A DNA stretch of 64,000 nt from Prochlorococcus marinus (GCF_001180305.1 NZ_CVSX01000041.1:62001-126000), one strand, 5' to 3'; shown: positions 28,796 through 38,129, counted from the stretch's first letter. The notes: generated by a model not told the origin, from the sequence alone. Numbers and translations are program-made.

Positions 28796-29473
28796 TTATA
28801 TGACTATATTACTACTATCTTTATCTAAATAATTCATTGCTAACGTCAATAAATTTTCAAATGAAATTTTAATATCTTTTTTGGTAAGCCTATCAGTTTC
28901 TTTAATGATTATTGGTAAAATACTTCTAATTTCATTCTTGGTATAACTCAAAGACTTTAATGTTAATTGAATGTCTCCTACTATTTTATTTATTTCACTA
29001 TCTTCAATATGATATTGATCTTTAATTATTGATTCCTCAATTTGAAATTCATTTTTAAATTTACTTTTTAATTCTAAAATTAACCTTTCACTCATTTTTT
29101 GTCCTATACCGGGTATGGAAGAAATTAATTTTTTGTTTTTTGTATTAACAGCATTAATTACTTCACTGATAGAAAATTTATTTAATATTCCCATACCAAT
29201 TTGAGCACCAACTCCACGAATACTCAAAATTTCAATAAAAAATTTTTTTTGATCCTTCGACGTAAAACCAAATAATAAATCAGAATCTTCTTTCTTGATA
29301 TGTTTTATCCAGAGAGTTAAATTTTTTTTAGAATGTGAATTGGTTTTTAATTTAAGAAAAAAAGACTCTAATATTTGAATTTCGTACCCTAAACCTTGAC
29401 AATTTATTAAAGCAAAAAACTTTTGATTTATTTGCCATGATTCAACTAGTTCTCCGTTTATCCAACTAATCAA
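28796..29473 (-). CDS. ruvA: Holliday junction helicase subunit RuvA
   Basis: Junction-binding tetramer that loads the RuvB motor (225 residues). N-terminal OB fold (MISWINGELVESW), helix-hairpin-helix segments LLSIRGVGAQIGMGIL-like and ISSIPGIGQKMSERLILELK, and a C-terminal RuvB-contact domain. TTG start, directly after the TAA of the upstream secreted-protein gene (no gap). ruvB is not in the window. Confidence 0.93.
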   Translation of the reverse strand: MISWINGELVESWQINQKFFALINCQGLGYEIQILESFFLKLKTNSHSKKNLTLWIKHIKKEDSDLLFGFTSKDQKKFFIEILSIRGVGAQIGMGILNKFSISEVINAVNTKNKKLISSIPGIGQKMSERLILELKSKFKNEFQIEESIIKDQYHIEDSEINKIVGDIQLTLKSLSYTKNEIRSILPIIIKETDRLTKKDIKISFENLLTLAMNYLDKDSSNIVI

Positions 29474-29830
29474 TTAACCACCATCCACCTGACATCCAAT
29501 TAGCGCTCCTGCTGTCCCACCAGCGGGAACTGCCCAAAATCTGTCCTTCCCCCTTGAGGAAGATAGTGCAATTCCAGCACCAAGAATACCTCCAATAACA
29601 GAGCCTTCACTACAGTCATTATCATCTATTTTTTGAGATTTACTTTGACCTCCACAAGGTATTTCAACGTCAATTTCATAACTTTTTACGTAGCCTGGAT
29701 TTGATTTCGTTCCAGGAATATACTCTTCTCTATACTCAGTTCTTGTACAAGTTACCGACTTTGGGGTTGTTGCTCTTACTTGGACAATGGGAGAAAAACA
29801 AAATAATAATGCTAAATAGTAAAATTTCAC
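29474..29830 (-). CDS. Secreted glycine-zipper protein
   Basis: A 118-residue protein with a Sec signal peptide (hydrophobic YYLALLFCFSP, cleavage near VRA-TT). The mature part has three or four cysteines and a C-terminal glycine zipper, SVIGGILGAGIALSSSRGK then VPAGGTAGALIGCQV, like the 17-kDa surface-antigen/SlyB group. Probably a periplasmic or outer-membrane protein of unknown role. GTG start; no gap to ruvA. Confidence 0.7.
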   Translation of the reverse strand: MKFYYLALLFCFSPIVQVRATTPKSVTCTRTEYREEYIPGTKSNPGYVKSYEIDVEIPCGGQSKSQKIDDNDCSEGSVIGGILGAGIALSSSRGKDRFWAVPAGGTAGALIGCQVDGG

Positions 29831-29854
29831 CTTTTTTTTTACTCTAATAATATT

Positions 29855-30745
29855 CTATGCCCTTTTTATTATTTTGGTAGTGGATATAATAGTTCCTAAT
29901 AAAACTAGTGAGGCACCTAATAAAAAATTCATGTTTATTATTTCTCTAAAAAATAATATCCCCCAAATTGAACCGAATAAAACCTGTAAATAGTTAATTG
30001 TTGATGCTTCAGAAGCAGGTAAATTTTTTAATCCTATAGTTAAGAAAGTCTGACCTAATTGAGTAAATAAGCCAATCCCTATTATCCAAACTAATTCATT
30101 CCAATTTGGGGTAACCCAGTTGATTAATACAATTGGTAATAAAGTAATAAGAGAAACAAGTGGAAAATATTCAATAATTACATAAACATCTTCAGTAAAT
30201 GAAAGTTTCTTAACTGTAACGTAAGCCAATGCGGTGAATATTGCTCCAAGAAATGCTATCAAAATCGATAAATTTTCAATTTCAACGTTTATATTTGATA
30301 ATTGGTTTGGATTTAATATTACTAATATTCCAATCCAGCCAATAATTAAAGCAAACAATATATTACGAGTTATTTTTTCATTTATTAATATCCCAGCAAA
30401 TATAGATATAAAAATAGGATATGTGTACTGAATAACGGTAGATATACTAAGAGGCATATTTCTTATTGCATAAAAAATACAAACTAAAGCTAAAGTTCCT
30501 AAAAAACCTCTTAAGAGAAGTAATGGTTTGTTTTTGCCCCATGGATTTATATTTTTTAAATTTATTATGAATAATGTAATTATTAAACTTAACAATGATC
30601 TGAATAAAACTAATTCATAAATAGGTATCCTTTTATCAATATTTTTTACGCACAAAGTCATCAAACTGAAGAAGAATGAAGCAAATACTAAATTATACTT
30701 ATTCAATGAATTAAATTTTTTTTCTAATTCTTCGATATTTATCAT
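29855..30745 (-). CDS. DMT superfamily (EamA) membrane transporter
   Basis: A 296-residue protein with ten predicted helices and two EamA repeats; the first contains FRSLLSLIITLF and RNMPLSISTVIQYTYPIF, the second LKNLPASEASTINYLQVLFGSIWGI. These carriers export amino acids, nucleosides or other metabolites; the substrate cannot be deduced. Last-added gene of the minus-strand group upstream of ruvA; diverges from dnaG. Confidence 0.88.
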   Translation of the reverse strand: MINIEELEKKFNSLNKYNLVFASFFFSLMTLCVKNIDKRIPIYELVLFRSLLSLIITLFIINLKNINPWGKNKPLLLLRGFLGTLALVCIFYAIRNMPLSISTVIQYTYPIFISIFAGILINEKITRNILFALIIGWIGILVILNPNQLSNINVEIENLSILIAFLGAIFTALAYVTVKKLSFTEDVYVIIEYFPLVSLITLLPIVLINWVTPNWNELVWIIGIGLFTQLGQTFLTIGLKNLPASEASTINYLQVLFGSIWGILFFREIINMNFLLGASLVLLGTIISTTKIIKRA

Positions 30746-30839
30746 TTAAAAAAATAGTTTTTTTGTGAAATTAAGTAGATTCTTATTTGATTTTGACCTA
30801 TAACAATTAAATCATTATTTATTATTTGATAAAATCTCA

Positions 30840-32873
30840 ATGGTTCATTCTATACACCCAAGAACTATTCAAGAGGTTAAGGAAAAAGCAGATATTGTTG
30901 ACGTTATATCTGAACATATTGTTCTTAAGAAGAAAGGCAAGGAATTCGTTGGGATTTGTCCTTTTCATGATGATACTAAGCCATCTATGACAGTATCACC
31001 AACTAAACAATTCTATTATTGCTTTTCTTGTGGCGCTGGTGGTAATTCTATTAAATTTTTAATGGAATTTACTCGTGCAAATTTTTCAGATGTTGTTCTT
31101 TCTCTTGCAAAAAAGAATAATATTAATGTTGAAAATCTTGAGGGTCCCCAAGTAGAGGCTTATAAAAAACAATTATCTAGAAAGGAAGAGCTTTATAAAA
31201 TTTTAAGAGTCACTAAAAATTGGTTTAAGTCTCAATTAAATAATTCTCTAGGTGTTGAAGCTATGAAATATTTGACATCGAAGAGAAACTTGAATAATAA
31301 AATTATTGATGACTTTGAATTAGGTTTTGCACCAAATTCATGGAATGATTTATTTAACTATCTATCCAAGGTAGAAAAATTCCCTATTAATCAAATATTG
31401 GCTTCAGGTCTTGCAATTTCTAAAGATAATTCTGATAAGATTTATGATCGTTTTAGAAATAGATTAATCGTTCCAATACATGACATGCAGGGTCGTGTAG
31501 TTGCCTTTGGTGGAAGATCTCTTGATGGACAGGAACCCAAATATCTTAATTCTCCTGAATCAGAGATATTTGAAAAAGGGAAAATGTTGTTTGCATTTGA
31601 GAAAGCATCTAGTTATATAAGAAAAAGGGATAAAGCTATTATTGTTGAAGGATATTTTGATGTAATTTCTCTTCATTCAAAAGGTATTGCTAACTCTGTA
31701 GCTTCTCTCGGTACCGCATTAAATAAGTATCAAATTTCCCAACTATGTAGATGTACAGATAATAAAAATATAATCTTGAATTTTGATTCTGATAATGCGG
31801 GTATATTAGCTACAAAAAGAGTAATAAAAGAAGTCGAAAGCTTATCTTTACATGATCAAATTAATCTTAAGATACTTCAACTTAATGAGTTTAAAGATCC
31901 TGACGAATTTTTGAATAGTCATACCCCTGAAGATTATTTTAATTTAATTGATAATTCATCCTTTTGGATTGATTGGGAGATTGATCAGATCTTTAAAGAT
32001 AAAGATTTAAGTAAGTCTGAAAACTTCCAGAGCGTTATTTCTTCATTGGTAAAATTGTTGAGCAAATTACCTCAATCATCAACAAGAACCCATTACTTAC
32101 AAAAAGTTTCCGAAAGATTGAGTAAGGGACAAGCAAGATTAGCGATACAGTTTGAACAAGATTTAAGAAATCAAGTAAAGGGATTTCGTTGGCATGGTAG
32201 ATCAAAAAAATTTGAACAACCCAATGAAATTTCTCGACGTGAGAAAAATGAATCGGAAATAATTTTTTATTATCTACATTGTCCTGAGCTTCGGCTTTTT
32301 ATTCGCGATGAATTTCTTAAAAGAGAAATTAATGGTTTCAATACTAACTATATTCAAAATTTGTGGGAAGCTATCTCAAAAATCGAACAAAATAATTTTG
32401 GTTTAAATTATTTAAATCAATTAAAACAATCAAATAATCAAATTCTTCAAAAAGAGTTATCTGCCATTAACCTCATTTCACTTTTACCTGACTACTTAGC
32501 TCTTAATAATCCTGATTCATCAAATAAAGTTAATAGTTTTGTTAACCCAAATGAATTGTTTTTAACATTGCTAAGTAATCCTAAAGATAATTTACTTGGA
32601 TCTTTATCACTTCTTGAGAAATATAATTCGTTAAAAAGATGTAGACACTTGATCGAATCTTGGGGATCTCAAAGATTAAAAACTTTAGAAAATTGTATAT
32701 CAATCTTGATTGATAATCCCTCTTCTGGTTTATCAGAAACTAATAAAGAGATCGATGATCTTTTTAAGGATTTAAACTCAGATGCTATAAAATTTCAGGA
32801 ATTATATTATTTAGAAAGACAACACATGAATTTTTTAGATAAACAACGCTGTGGTAATTTCATTTCTACTTAA
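30840..32873 (+). CDS. dnaG: DNA primase DnaG
   Basis: Makes RNA primers for replication (677 residues, slightly long as in cyanobacteria). CHC2 zinc finger CPFHDDTKPSM...CFSCG near residues 40-65; catalytic core with FGGRSLDG; Toprim motifs IIVEGYFDVISLHSKG near 272 and NFDSDNAG near 318. The C-terminal helicase-binding region is divergent. Converges with the HExxH gene, 16 bases apart. Confidence 0.96.
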   Translation: MVHSIHPRTIQEVKEKADIVDVISEHIVLKKKGKEFVGICPFHDDTKPSMTVSPTKQFYYCFSCGAGGNSIKFLMEFTRANFSDVVLSLAKKNNINVENLEGPQVEAYKKQLSRKEELYKILRVTKNWFKSQLNNSLGVEAMKYLTSKRNLNNKIIDDFELGFAPNSWNDLFNYLSKVEKFPINQILASGLAISKDNSDKIYDRFRNRLIVPIHDMQGRVVAFGGRSLDGQEPKYLNSPESEIFEKGKMLFAFEKASSYIRKRDKAIIVEGYFDVISLHSKGIANSVASLGTALNKYQISQLCRCTDNKNIILNFDSDNAGILATKRVIKEVESLSLHDQINLKILQLNEFKDPDEFLNSHTPEDYFNLIDNSSFWIDWEIDQIFKDKDLSKSENFQSVISSLVKLLSKLPQSSTRTHYLQKVSERLSKGQARLAIQFEQDLRNQVKGFRWHGRSKKFEQPNEISRREKNESEIIFYYLHCPELRLFIRDEFLKREINGFNTNYIQNLWEAISKIEQNNFGLNYLNQLKQSNNQILQKELSAINLISLLPDYLALNNPDSSNKVNSFVNPNELFLTLLSNPKDNLLGSLSLLEKYNSLKRCRHLIESWGSQRLKTLENCISILIDNPSSGLSETNKEIDDLFKDLNSDAIKFQELYYLERQHMNFLDKQRCGNFIST

Positions 32874-32889
32874 GATTTTTAGTTTAAAT

Positions 32890-33357
32890 TTATAAGCAGT
32901 ATTTTTTAATCATGTTTTTTACCTTTTTTGGTTTGTCTTCAAGGATATAAGCTTCTACTTCTTTTGCATAACTTCCTGAAAACTTAGAAGTAGAGAATTC
33001 TAATGCTCTCTTCTTGCTTGGATTTAATTTATTTTCTAAATCTTTTATATCGCCTACTGTTGTATTATTGTTGCATTTTTGTATGGCATGAGTCGCTTCA
33101 TGTCTTAATGCTTTTCTTATTGCTAATTCTGTTTTGAAGTTATCTTTATTTGGGTTTCGTTTTATATTTCTATAATTTGTTTTTCTTTTTGCATTTTCAG
33201 TACATATTATTATTTTATTTTCTTCAAAATTATGAAGTCCTTTTATTTCTTTATTTATTAAACATTCAATTTTATTTTCTTCAACTGTGTAATTTATTTT
33301 CATTAACAAGTTTAGAATCTCTTTATCTAATTTGCTTAAAAATATAATAAATTCCAT
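32890..33357 (-). CDS. Putative minimal HExxH metallopeptidase, downstream of umuC
   Basis: A 155-residue, Lys-rich soluble protein that I do not recognise with certainty. It carries a zinc-peptidase motif, RHEATHAIQ, with His86, Glu87 and His90, and a likely third ligand in KEVEAYILED (Glu133 or Glu135). An upstream IIICTENAKRK and the spacing recall ATP23/M76-type peptidases (VCxN, HExxHA, EIRA), but this resemblance is weak and by eye. It is the third minus-strand gene after umuD and umuC, separated from the umuC stop only by a poly-A run, so SOS co-expression is likely. Confidence 0.6.
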   Translation of the reverse strand: MEFIIFLSKLDKEILNLLMKINYTVEENKIECLINKEIKGLHNFEENKIIICTENAKRKTNYRNIKRNPNKDNFKTELAIRKALRHEATHAIQKCNNNTTVGDIKDLENKLNPSKKRALEFSTSKFSGSYAKEVEAYILEDKPKKVKNMIKKYCL

Positions 33358-33375
33358 TTTTTTTTTTTTTTTTTT
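33357..33375. repeat. 19-base homopolymer (poly-A on the coding strand)
   Basis: Nineteen T residues on the plus strand. On the minus strand the run begins in the umuC TAA stop and ends at the A of the next ATG, so the whole umuC-to-HExxH spacer is adenine. Such runs slip during replication and transcription; here length changes would not alter a reading frame but could alter translation initiation or mRNA ends. It is also a place where assembly errors are common. Confidence 0.9.
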
Positions 33376-34660
33376 ACTTTACTATAATTGGGATCTGTTC
33401 TATATCAGTTGTAGATGAGCGACTTAAGAAATTCTTATTAATTGTCCAACTTTTTGGGTTTTTTGTAATAGCCCATGTAATTGCATTGTTATTAAATCTT
33501 CTATTTAATGAATCAATAGTTCTCATGAGACTTGCTGATTTTTTTAGTTCTTTCTGAGATTTGTAATTTATGATTGACTGCTGTAAATATTCGCTATTAT
33601 TTAAACCCTGCATTAAAACTCCAGCCTTTGAAAATTTATATTCGGGATTGTAAATTTCTTTAGATAATTCAACTACTATTTTTAAAATACTATTTGTGTC
33701 ATCTGTTGCATTTGTAAGTTTTCTATGAGCACTTCTTTGATAATTTTGACTTGAATATTTACTGGTTCTGGCAAATACTCTAATATCAGATGATTGCAAA
33801 TTCAGACTTCTCATTTTTTCAGACGCTTTTATTGCGTGAGTCGCCAGTGCTTGAGTTAAGTCTTCTAATTTGGTGACAGGAGTACCGAAACTCCTGCTTA
33901 CTTGGATTTCTTTTTTTGATTTTTTACCTTCTTCTATGGGTAGACATTTATGACCTTTAAGTTCTAACTGCAATCTTTTCCCTACAATGCCTAGTTTCTT
34001 AATGATTTCATTTTCTTCCATATCTCGTAATTCTCTCGCATTTTTAATACCTTTACTTTGTAACCAATTAGAGGTTTGTTTCCCGACTCCCCAGATCTTA
34101 TCTACACTAATTTTTTTCAAATAATTATTCTCATTGCTGGTTTTAGCTAAATCAAATATTCCAGCCGAATAATCAATGTTTTTAGCTAATTTATTCGCAA
34201 TTTTTGCTCTTACTTTATTTTCTCCTATTCCTACTGTTATTGTAATCCCTAGATTCTGATATATTAATGATCTTACGTTTCTTGCCCAAGGATAGAGATT
34301 TTTATCATTAGGTCTAGAAATAGATATAAATGCTTCATCTATAGAATAAATCTCTATTTGTTCGCAGCAGTTTTTCAGTAAATTCATTAGTCTTCTACTC
34401 ATATCCCCGTAAAGCGAGTAGTTTGAGCTTAAAACTGCTACATCTAATTTATTTAATCTTTCTTTGACCTTAAAATATGGGGTCCCCATTTTAATTTTTA
34501 AAGCACGTGCTTCAGGACTTCTTGCAATGATACATCCGTCATTATTAGATAAAATTACTACTGGTTTATTTCTTAATTGAGGATTAATATTTTGTTCGCA
34601 TGACGCGTAAAAGTTATTAGCATCTATAAGAGCTATCGCATCAATACTTGAAATTTTCAT
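33374..34660 (-). CDS. umuC: Y-family DNA polymerase V subunit UmuC
   Basis: Error-prone translesion polymerase (428 residues, full length). The catalytic N-terminus is intact: ALIDANNFYASCEQ near residue 11, YGDMSRRLM, and YSIDEAFIS near 104 with the metal-binding Asp and Glu. GVGKQTSNWLQSKGI is the helix-hairpin-helix; the little-finger domain follows. The ATG overlaps the umuD stop (ATGA), so the subunits are coupled. Expected to act with cleaved UmuD during UV-damage response. Confidence 0.96.
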   Translation of the reverse strand: MKISSIDAIALIDANNFYASCEQNINPQLRNKPVVILSNNDGCIIARSPEARALKIKMGTPYFKVKERLNKLDVAVLSSNYSLYGDMSRRLMNLLKNCCEQIEIYSIDEAFISISRPNDKNLYPWARNVRSLIYQNLGITITVGIGENKVRAKIANKLAKNIDYSAGIFDLAKTSNENNYLKKISVDKIWGVGKQTSNWLQSKGIKNARELRDMEENEIIKKLGIVGKRLQLELKGHKCLPIEEGKKSKKEIQVSRSFGTPVTKLEDLTQALATHAIKASEKMRSLNLQSSDIRVFARTSKYSSQNYQRSAHRKLTNATDDTNSILKIVVELSKEIYNPEYKFSKAGVLMQGLNNSEYLQQSIINYKSQKELKKSASLMRTIDSLNRRFNNNAITWAITKNPKSWTINKNFLSRSSTTDIEQIPIIVK

Positions 34661-35073
34661 AAATAGCTATGTATTGAATAAATGACAACCCCCCATATCT
34701 GTACATCAATATGGTCTTTAAATCTAAAATCAGGATAATTTTGATTTTCTGCTTTTAAATATAATTCATTATTTTTTGTAGATAATCTTTTTATTGTAAA
34801 TTCCCCGTCTATCATGGCAATGATAATATTCCCTGGCCTGGCTGTTAAACTCTTGTCTACTATTATTAAATCTTTATCTTTAATTCCTGCATTTATCATT
34901 GAGTCACCTTTAACTCTAAGAAAAAAAGTGCTAAACGGATTAGATATTAAATGTTCATTTAAATCAATATTTTCTTCTGTATGGTCATCTGCAGGAGAAG
35001 GAAATCCTGCTGATACTGAATCTGCCAATAAGGGGATTCCAAAAATTTTAGTAGTTGAATCGAAAGAATCCAA
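34657..35073 (-). CDS. umuD: UmuD, LexA-like self-cleaving SOS protein
   Basis: RecA-stimulated autoprotease (138 residues) whose cleaved form is the polymerase V partner. Cleavage site Ala22-Gly23 (SAGFPSPA), nucleophile Ser58 in KGDSMINAG and base Lys95 in FTIKRL are all present. TTG start at 35073. Lacks the LexA DNA-binding domain, which separates it from lexA. A LexA-like box lies 14-27 bases upstream. Confidence 0.95.
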   Translation of the reverse strand: MDSFDSTTKIFGIPLLADSVSAGFPSPADDHTEENIDLNEHLISNPFSTFFLRVKGDSMINAGIKDKDLIIVDKSLTARPGNIIIAMIDGEFTIKRLSTKNNELYLKAENQNYPDFRFKDHIDVQIWGVVIYSIHSYL

Positions 35074-35086
35074 AGATTAAATTAAT

Positions 35087-35100
35087 AGTATATATGTACT
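35087..35100 (-). promoter_or_regulatory. LexA-like SOS box upstream of umuD
   Basis: AGTATATATGTACT (AGTACATATATACT on the transcribed strand) fits the cyanobacterial LexA pattern RGTAC-N3-DGTWCB with one mismatch. It overlaps the expected promoter region of umuD, the classic SOS gene, so repression by LexA is likely. No other clear copy was noticed in the window. Confidence 0.65.
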
Positions 35101-35172
35101 ATATAATAAAAAAGAAGAAATTAGTTAGTTGTTAAGTTTTTATAGATTAATTTTAGATTAAATTTAATTTTT

Positions 35173-35589
35173 TTAAGAACGATGATAAGGGGAGTTATTA
35201 GATATAGAAATAGCTCTATAAATTTGCTCGATTAGGATTAATCTAGCTAATTCATGAGGAAAAGTTAAAGAGGAAAGACTTAGAATAATATCCGAATATT
35301 CTTTTATATCCGGACTAATTCCATCAGTATCACCGATTAAAAAATTAATTTTTTTGTTTTTAAAATTTAAGAGTAAAGAACTTAGTTCAACAGAATTAAA
35401 CTGCTTACCTTCTTCACTTAGGCAGATAATAATATTGTTATTAGATCTAAGATTTTTTATATTAAAAGTCTTTATCTCATTAATGTTAAGTTCAGGCATT
35501 CTTTTTTTGTATTGATCAATTCCATCTCTAATCCAAGGTTTCTTTATTTTGCCAATAGCATAAATTGTTAATCTATTACTCTGAAGCAT
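35173..35589 (-). CDS. rlmH: 23S rRNA pseudouridine-1915 N3-methyltransferase RlmH
   Basis: SPOUT methyltransferase acting on 70S ribosomes (138 residues). N-terminus [21 protein letters not shown], the SAM-binding knot [13 protein letters not shown], and the C-terminal [15 protein letters not shown] that contacts the substrate. The usual GG in LIGGxDG is GD here, a mild change. Minus strand, 19 bases after the disordered 110-residue gene. Confidence 0.92.
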   Translation of the reverse strand: MLQSNRLTIYAIGKIKKPWIRDGIDQYKKRMPELNINEIKTFNIKNLRSNNNIIICLSEEGKQFNSVELSSLLLNFKNKKINFLIGDTDGISPDIKEYSDIILSLSSLTFPHELARLILIEQIYRAISISNNSPYHRS

Positions 35590-35608
35590 AAGTAAAAAAT
35601 AAATTTAA

Positions 35609-35941
35609 TTATTCATCTAGAAGATAATTAAATTCATCATATAGTTCCTCTTCAGTTGTAAGTTTATTAGAATAGCTAGATTTTTTAGAAATCGAATTAA
35701 TTTGATTTAGCTCACTTTTTCTTAATGAATGATTAATGTTAGAAGTCTCTTCTAGAGATTCAGAATTATCAATTAAGGAATAAAAAATTTTATTGGGATC
35801 ATCTGATTTAAGTGTATTTTTAGTTGAACTATCGTTATCATCTCTTTTTATGTAATTACTTAAATTATTACTATTATTATTTAAATTTTTATTTTTTTTA
35901 TATTTATTGAGTTTATCTAAATTTTTTTTTGATAAGCTCAT
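35609..35941 (-). CDS. Hypothetical, low-complexity polar protein
   Basis: A 110-residue ORF rich in Asn, Ser, Lys and acidic residues, with no hydrophobic core, so probably disordered. The only compact piece is the C-terminal LTTEEELYDEFNYLLDE, which may be a short interaction helix. Its place before rlmH with a 19-base gap and its in-frame length in AT-rich DNA support expression, but composition bias makes it weaker than its neighbours. Function unknown. Confidence 0.55.
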   Translation of the reverse strand: MSLSKKNLDKLNKYKKNKNLNNNSNNLSNYIKRDDNDSSTKNTLKSDDPNKIFYSLIDNSESLEETSNINHSLRKSELNQINSISKKSSYSNKLTTEEELYDEFNYLLDE

Positions 35942-35997
35942 GATATAAAGTATTAAATAAATTCATATTTAATTTAAACATATTATTTATCTTTTAG

Positions 35998-36822
35998 ATG
36001 AATTCTAAAAACTATCAACAAAAAAAAAGATTTGGACAACATTGGTTGGTAAATAAAAAAATATTAGAAAAAATAAAGGAAGTTGCTGATCTTAATGAAA
36101 ATGATTTTATTTTAGAAATTGGTCCAGGTAAAGGAGCTTTAACATCTAAGTTATTAGATTCAGAAATTAAAAAATTACATGCGATTGAATTAGATAAAGA
36201 TTTAATAAATTTATTAAATGATAAATTCAAAAATAATGATAAGTTTTCACTTCAGCAGGGAGATATTCTTTCTGTAAATTTAGATTCGATTAATAAGAAG
36301 ATTACAAAAGTCATTGCAAATATTCCCTACAATATAACTGGCCCAATTTTAGATATTTTCATAGGGCGATTGGGGATTATAAGAAACTATAATTACGAAA
36401 AAATAATTTTTTTAATGCAGAAAGACGTTGTAGATAGGATTTTGTCAAAAGAAGGTAGTCCCAATGCTGGTGCACTTAGTGTAAGAATGCAACTCTTGTC
36501 AAAAATAAATAAAATATGCGATGTACCGCCTTCATCATTTCTTCCGCCTCCAAAAGTTTTTTCTTCTTTAGTATTTTTCGAACCAATTAAAAATGATTTA
36601 AGATTAGACATTAGTCTAGAAAAATATATAGATAAACTTCTTAAAATTTCATTTAATTCAAGAAGAAAAATGCTTAGAAATACACTTAATTCAATACTTT
36701 CAAATGAAGAGATAAATGAATTATCTGAATGTTCTGAAGTTTGTTTTAATTTAAGGCCACAAGACATTTCAATTGACCAATGGATTAAGCTTGCAGAAAA
36801 TTGTATTAAAATTAAAAAATAA
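35998..36822 (+). CDS. rsmA: 16S rRNA dimethyladenosine transferase RsmA (KsgA)
   Basis: Dimethylates A1518/A1519 in 16S rRNA (274 residues). [16 protein letters not shown] at the start, SAM motif [15 protein letters not shown] near residue 40, catalytic [10 protein letters not shown] near 105, and the C-terminal [12 protein letters not shown]. It starts the ksgA-ispE run, with ispE 12 bases on, an order common in cyanobacteria. Confidence 0.96.
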   Translation: MNSKNYQQKKRFGQHWLVNKKILEKIKEVADLNENDFILEIGPGKGALTSKLLDSEIKKLHAIELDKDLINLLNDKFKNNDKFSLQQGDILSVNLDSINKKITKVIANIPYNITGPILDIFIGRLGIIRNYNYEKIIFLMQKDVVDRILSKEGSPNAGALSVRMQLLSKINKICDVPPSSFLPPPKVFSSLVFFEPIKNDLRLDISLEKYIDKLLKISFNSRRKMLRNTLNSILSNEEINELSECSEVCFNLRPQDISIDQWIKLAENCIKIKK

Positions 36823-36834
36823 AAATTTTAGTAT

Positions 36835-37770
36835 ATGCAAGATTTAGCTAATAAAAAAATAATTATAAAATCTTCTGCCAAGATTAATTTGCATCTTGAG
36901 GTTATCGGTAAAAGAAAGGATGGATTCCATGAGTTAGCAATGATTATGCAAAATATTGATCTTTCTGATTATTTAGAATTTCAAATTAATAATGAAGGTT
37001 TAATTAAACTTGAATCTGATTGTAATGATTTAAGCTTATCAAGTGATAACTTAATTGTTAAATCGGCAAATCTTTTAAAGAATAAATCAAATATAGATTT
37101 TGGTGCGAATATATTTTTAAAAAAAAATATTCCAATCGGTGCAGGATTAGCTGGTGGATCCAGTAATGCAGCCGCAACATTAATTGGTCTTAATAAATTA
37201 TGGGATTTGAACTTAGATCAAGAAACATTATCTTCATTAGCATCAACTTTAGGATCAGATATTCCCTTTTTTATAAATGGAGGTATTCAATTATGTTTTG
37301 GAAGAGGCGAAATTTTGGAGAAGTTAGATTCAAACTTGGAATATGGAGTAATTCTTTTAAAAAATCCAAATGTAAAAGTATCTACTGCTGAAACTTATAA
37401 AAAATATAGCAATAGATTTTGTGATCAATATCTTACTAATAGAGAAATGATTGAGAACATAAGAAAAAATTTAAGAAATAATGGTTTAAATAACTTAAAT
37501 TTTGATAATAAACATTTAACTATAAAAAACGATTTGCAGTTAGTTGTTGAAAATGACAATGATTCTGTAAAGCAGGCATTATTTTTACTTTCTAAATTAG
37601 ATAATTGTCTGGCATTTTCAATGAGTGGATCAGGCCCTACATGCTTTGCACTCTTTAAAGATATAGAGACTGCTAAGAAAGAATTAAATGCAAATACTAA
37701 ATTATTTGAAGATAAAGGTTATGATTCATGGGTTTGCACTTTCCTTGAAAAGGGAATAACATTCATTTAA
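36835..37770 (+). CDS. ispE: 4-diphosphocytidyl-2-C-methyl-D-erythritol kinase IspE
   Basis: GHMP kinase of the MEP isoprenoid pathway (311 residues). SAKINLHLEVIGKRKDGFHEL at the N-terminus, the ATP loop PIGAGLAGGSSNAAATL near residue 100 and the C-terminal FSMSGSGPTCFALF. Works upstream of carotenoids and chlorophyll side chains; dxs of the same pathway lies at 60417. Intact. Confidence 0.96.
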   Translation: MQDLANKKIIIKSSAKINLHLEVIGKRKDGFHELAMIMQNIDLSDYLEFQINNEGLIKLESDCNDLSLSSDNLIVKSANLLKNKSNIDFGANIFLKKNIPIGAGLAGGSSNAAATLIGLNKLWDLNLDQETLSSLASTLGSDIPFFINGGIQLCFGRGEILEKLDSNLEYGVILLKNPNVKVSTAETYKKYSNRFCDQYLTNREMIENIRKNLRNNGLNNLNFDNKHLTIKNDLQLVVENDNDSVKQALFLLSKLDNCLAFSMSGSGPTCFALFKDIETAKKELNANTKLFEDKGYDSWVCTFLEKGITFI

Positions 37771-37792
37771 ATTTTTTATGTAAAATTCTATT

Positions 37793-38095
37793 GTGGCTGA
37801 TAATATTAACGAGAATATTGAACAAAATATTCCCGAAAAAGGACCATTAAATTTTATTTTTGGATCATTAACCAGTTTTTTATTATTTATATTTTTTTAT
37901 TTTTTAAGTAATAAAATTGCAATATATTTTTCAATACATAAACCATCTAATTCTTCTGAAATAGTCCAAAATATTTCTTCTAGTATTAACACCTTAATAA
38001 TTGGATTATCTTTTTTGCTTACATTTTCTTTTGCTTTTATAGGTATTGGACTTTTTATTGTATTTATTCGCAGTTTTTTTCTGAAGAAAAGTTGA
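37793..38095 (+). CDS. DUF3082 family membrane protein
   Basis: A 100-residue protein with GTG start (MADNINENIEQNIPEKGPL). Two helices: LTSFLLFIFFYFLSNKIAIYF and LIIGLSFLLTFSFAFIGIGLFI, with a polar link. Matches the small cyanobacterial DUF3082 family by pattern; function unknown. It sits between ispE and a 31-residue ORF before pdhB. Confidence 0.65.
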   Translation: MADNINENIEQNIPEKGPLNFIFGSLTSFLLFIFFYFLSNKIAIYFSIHKPSNSSEIVQNISSSINTLIIGLSFLLTFSFAFIGIGLFIVFIRSFFLKKS

Positions 38096-38129
38096 ATTGC
38101 CAATATTATAAAAAAAATACTTTCTTTGA

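Noticed and set aside
33150-33347. Plus-strand ORF rich in Phe, Leu and Tyr that looks like a membrane protein
   Set aside because: It is antisense to the Lys/Asn-rich HExxH gene; AAA and AAT codons read backwards give Phe and Ile. No ribosome-binding site.
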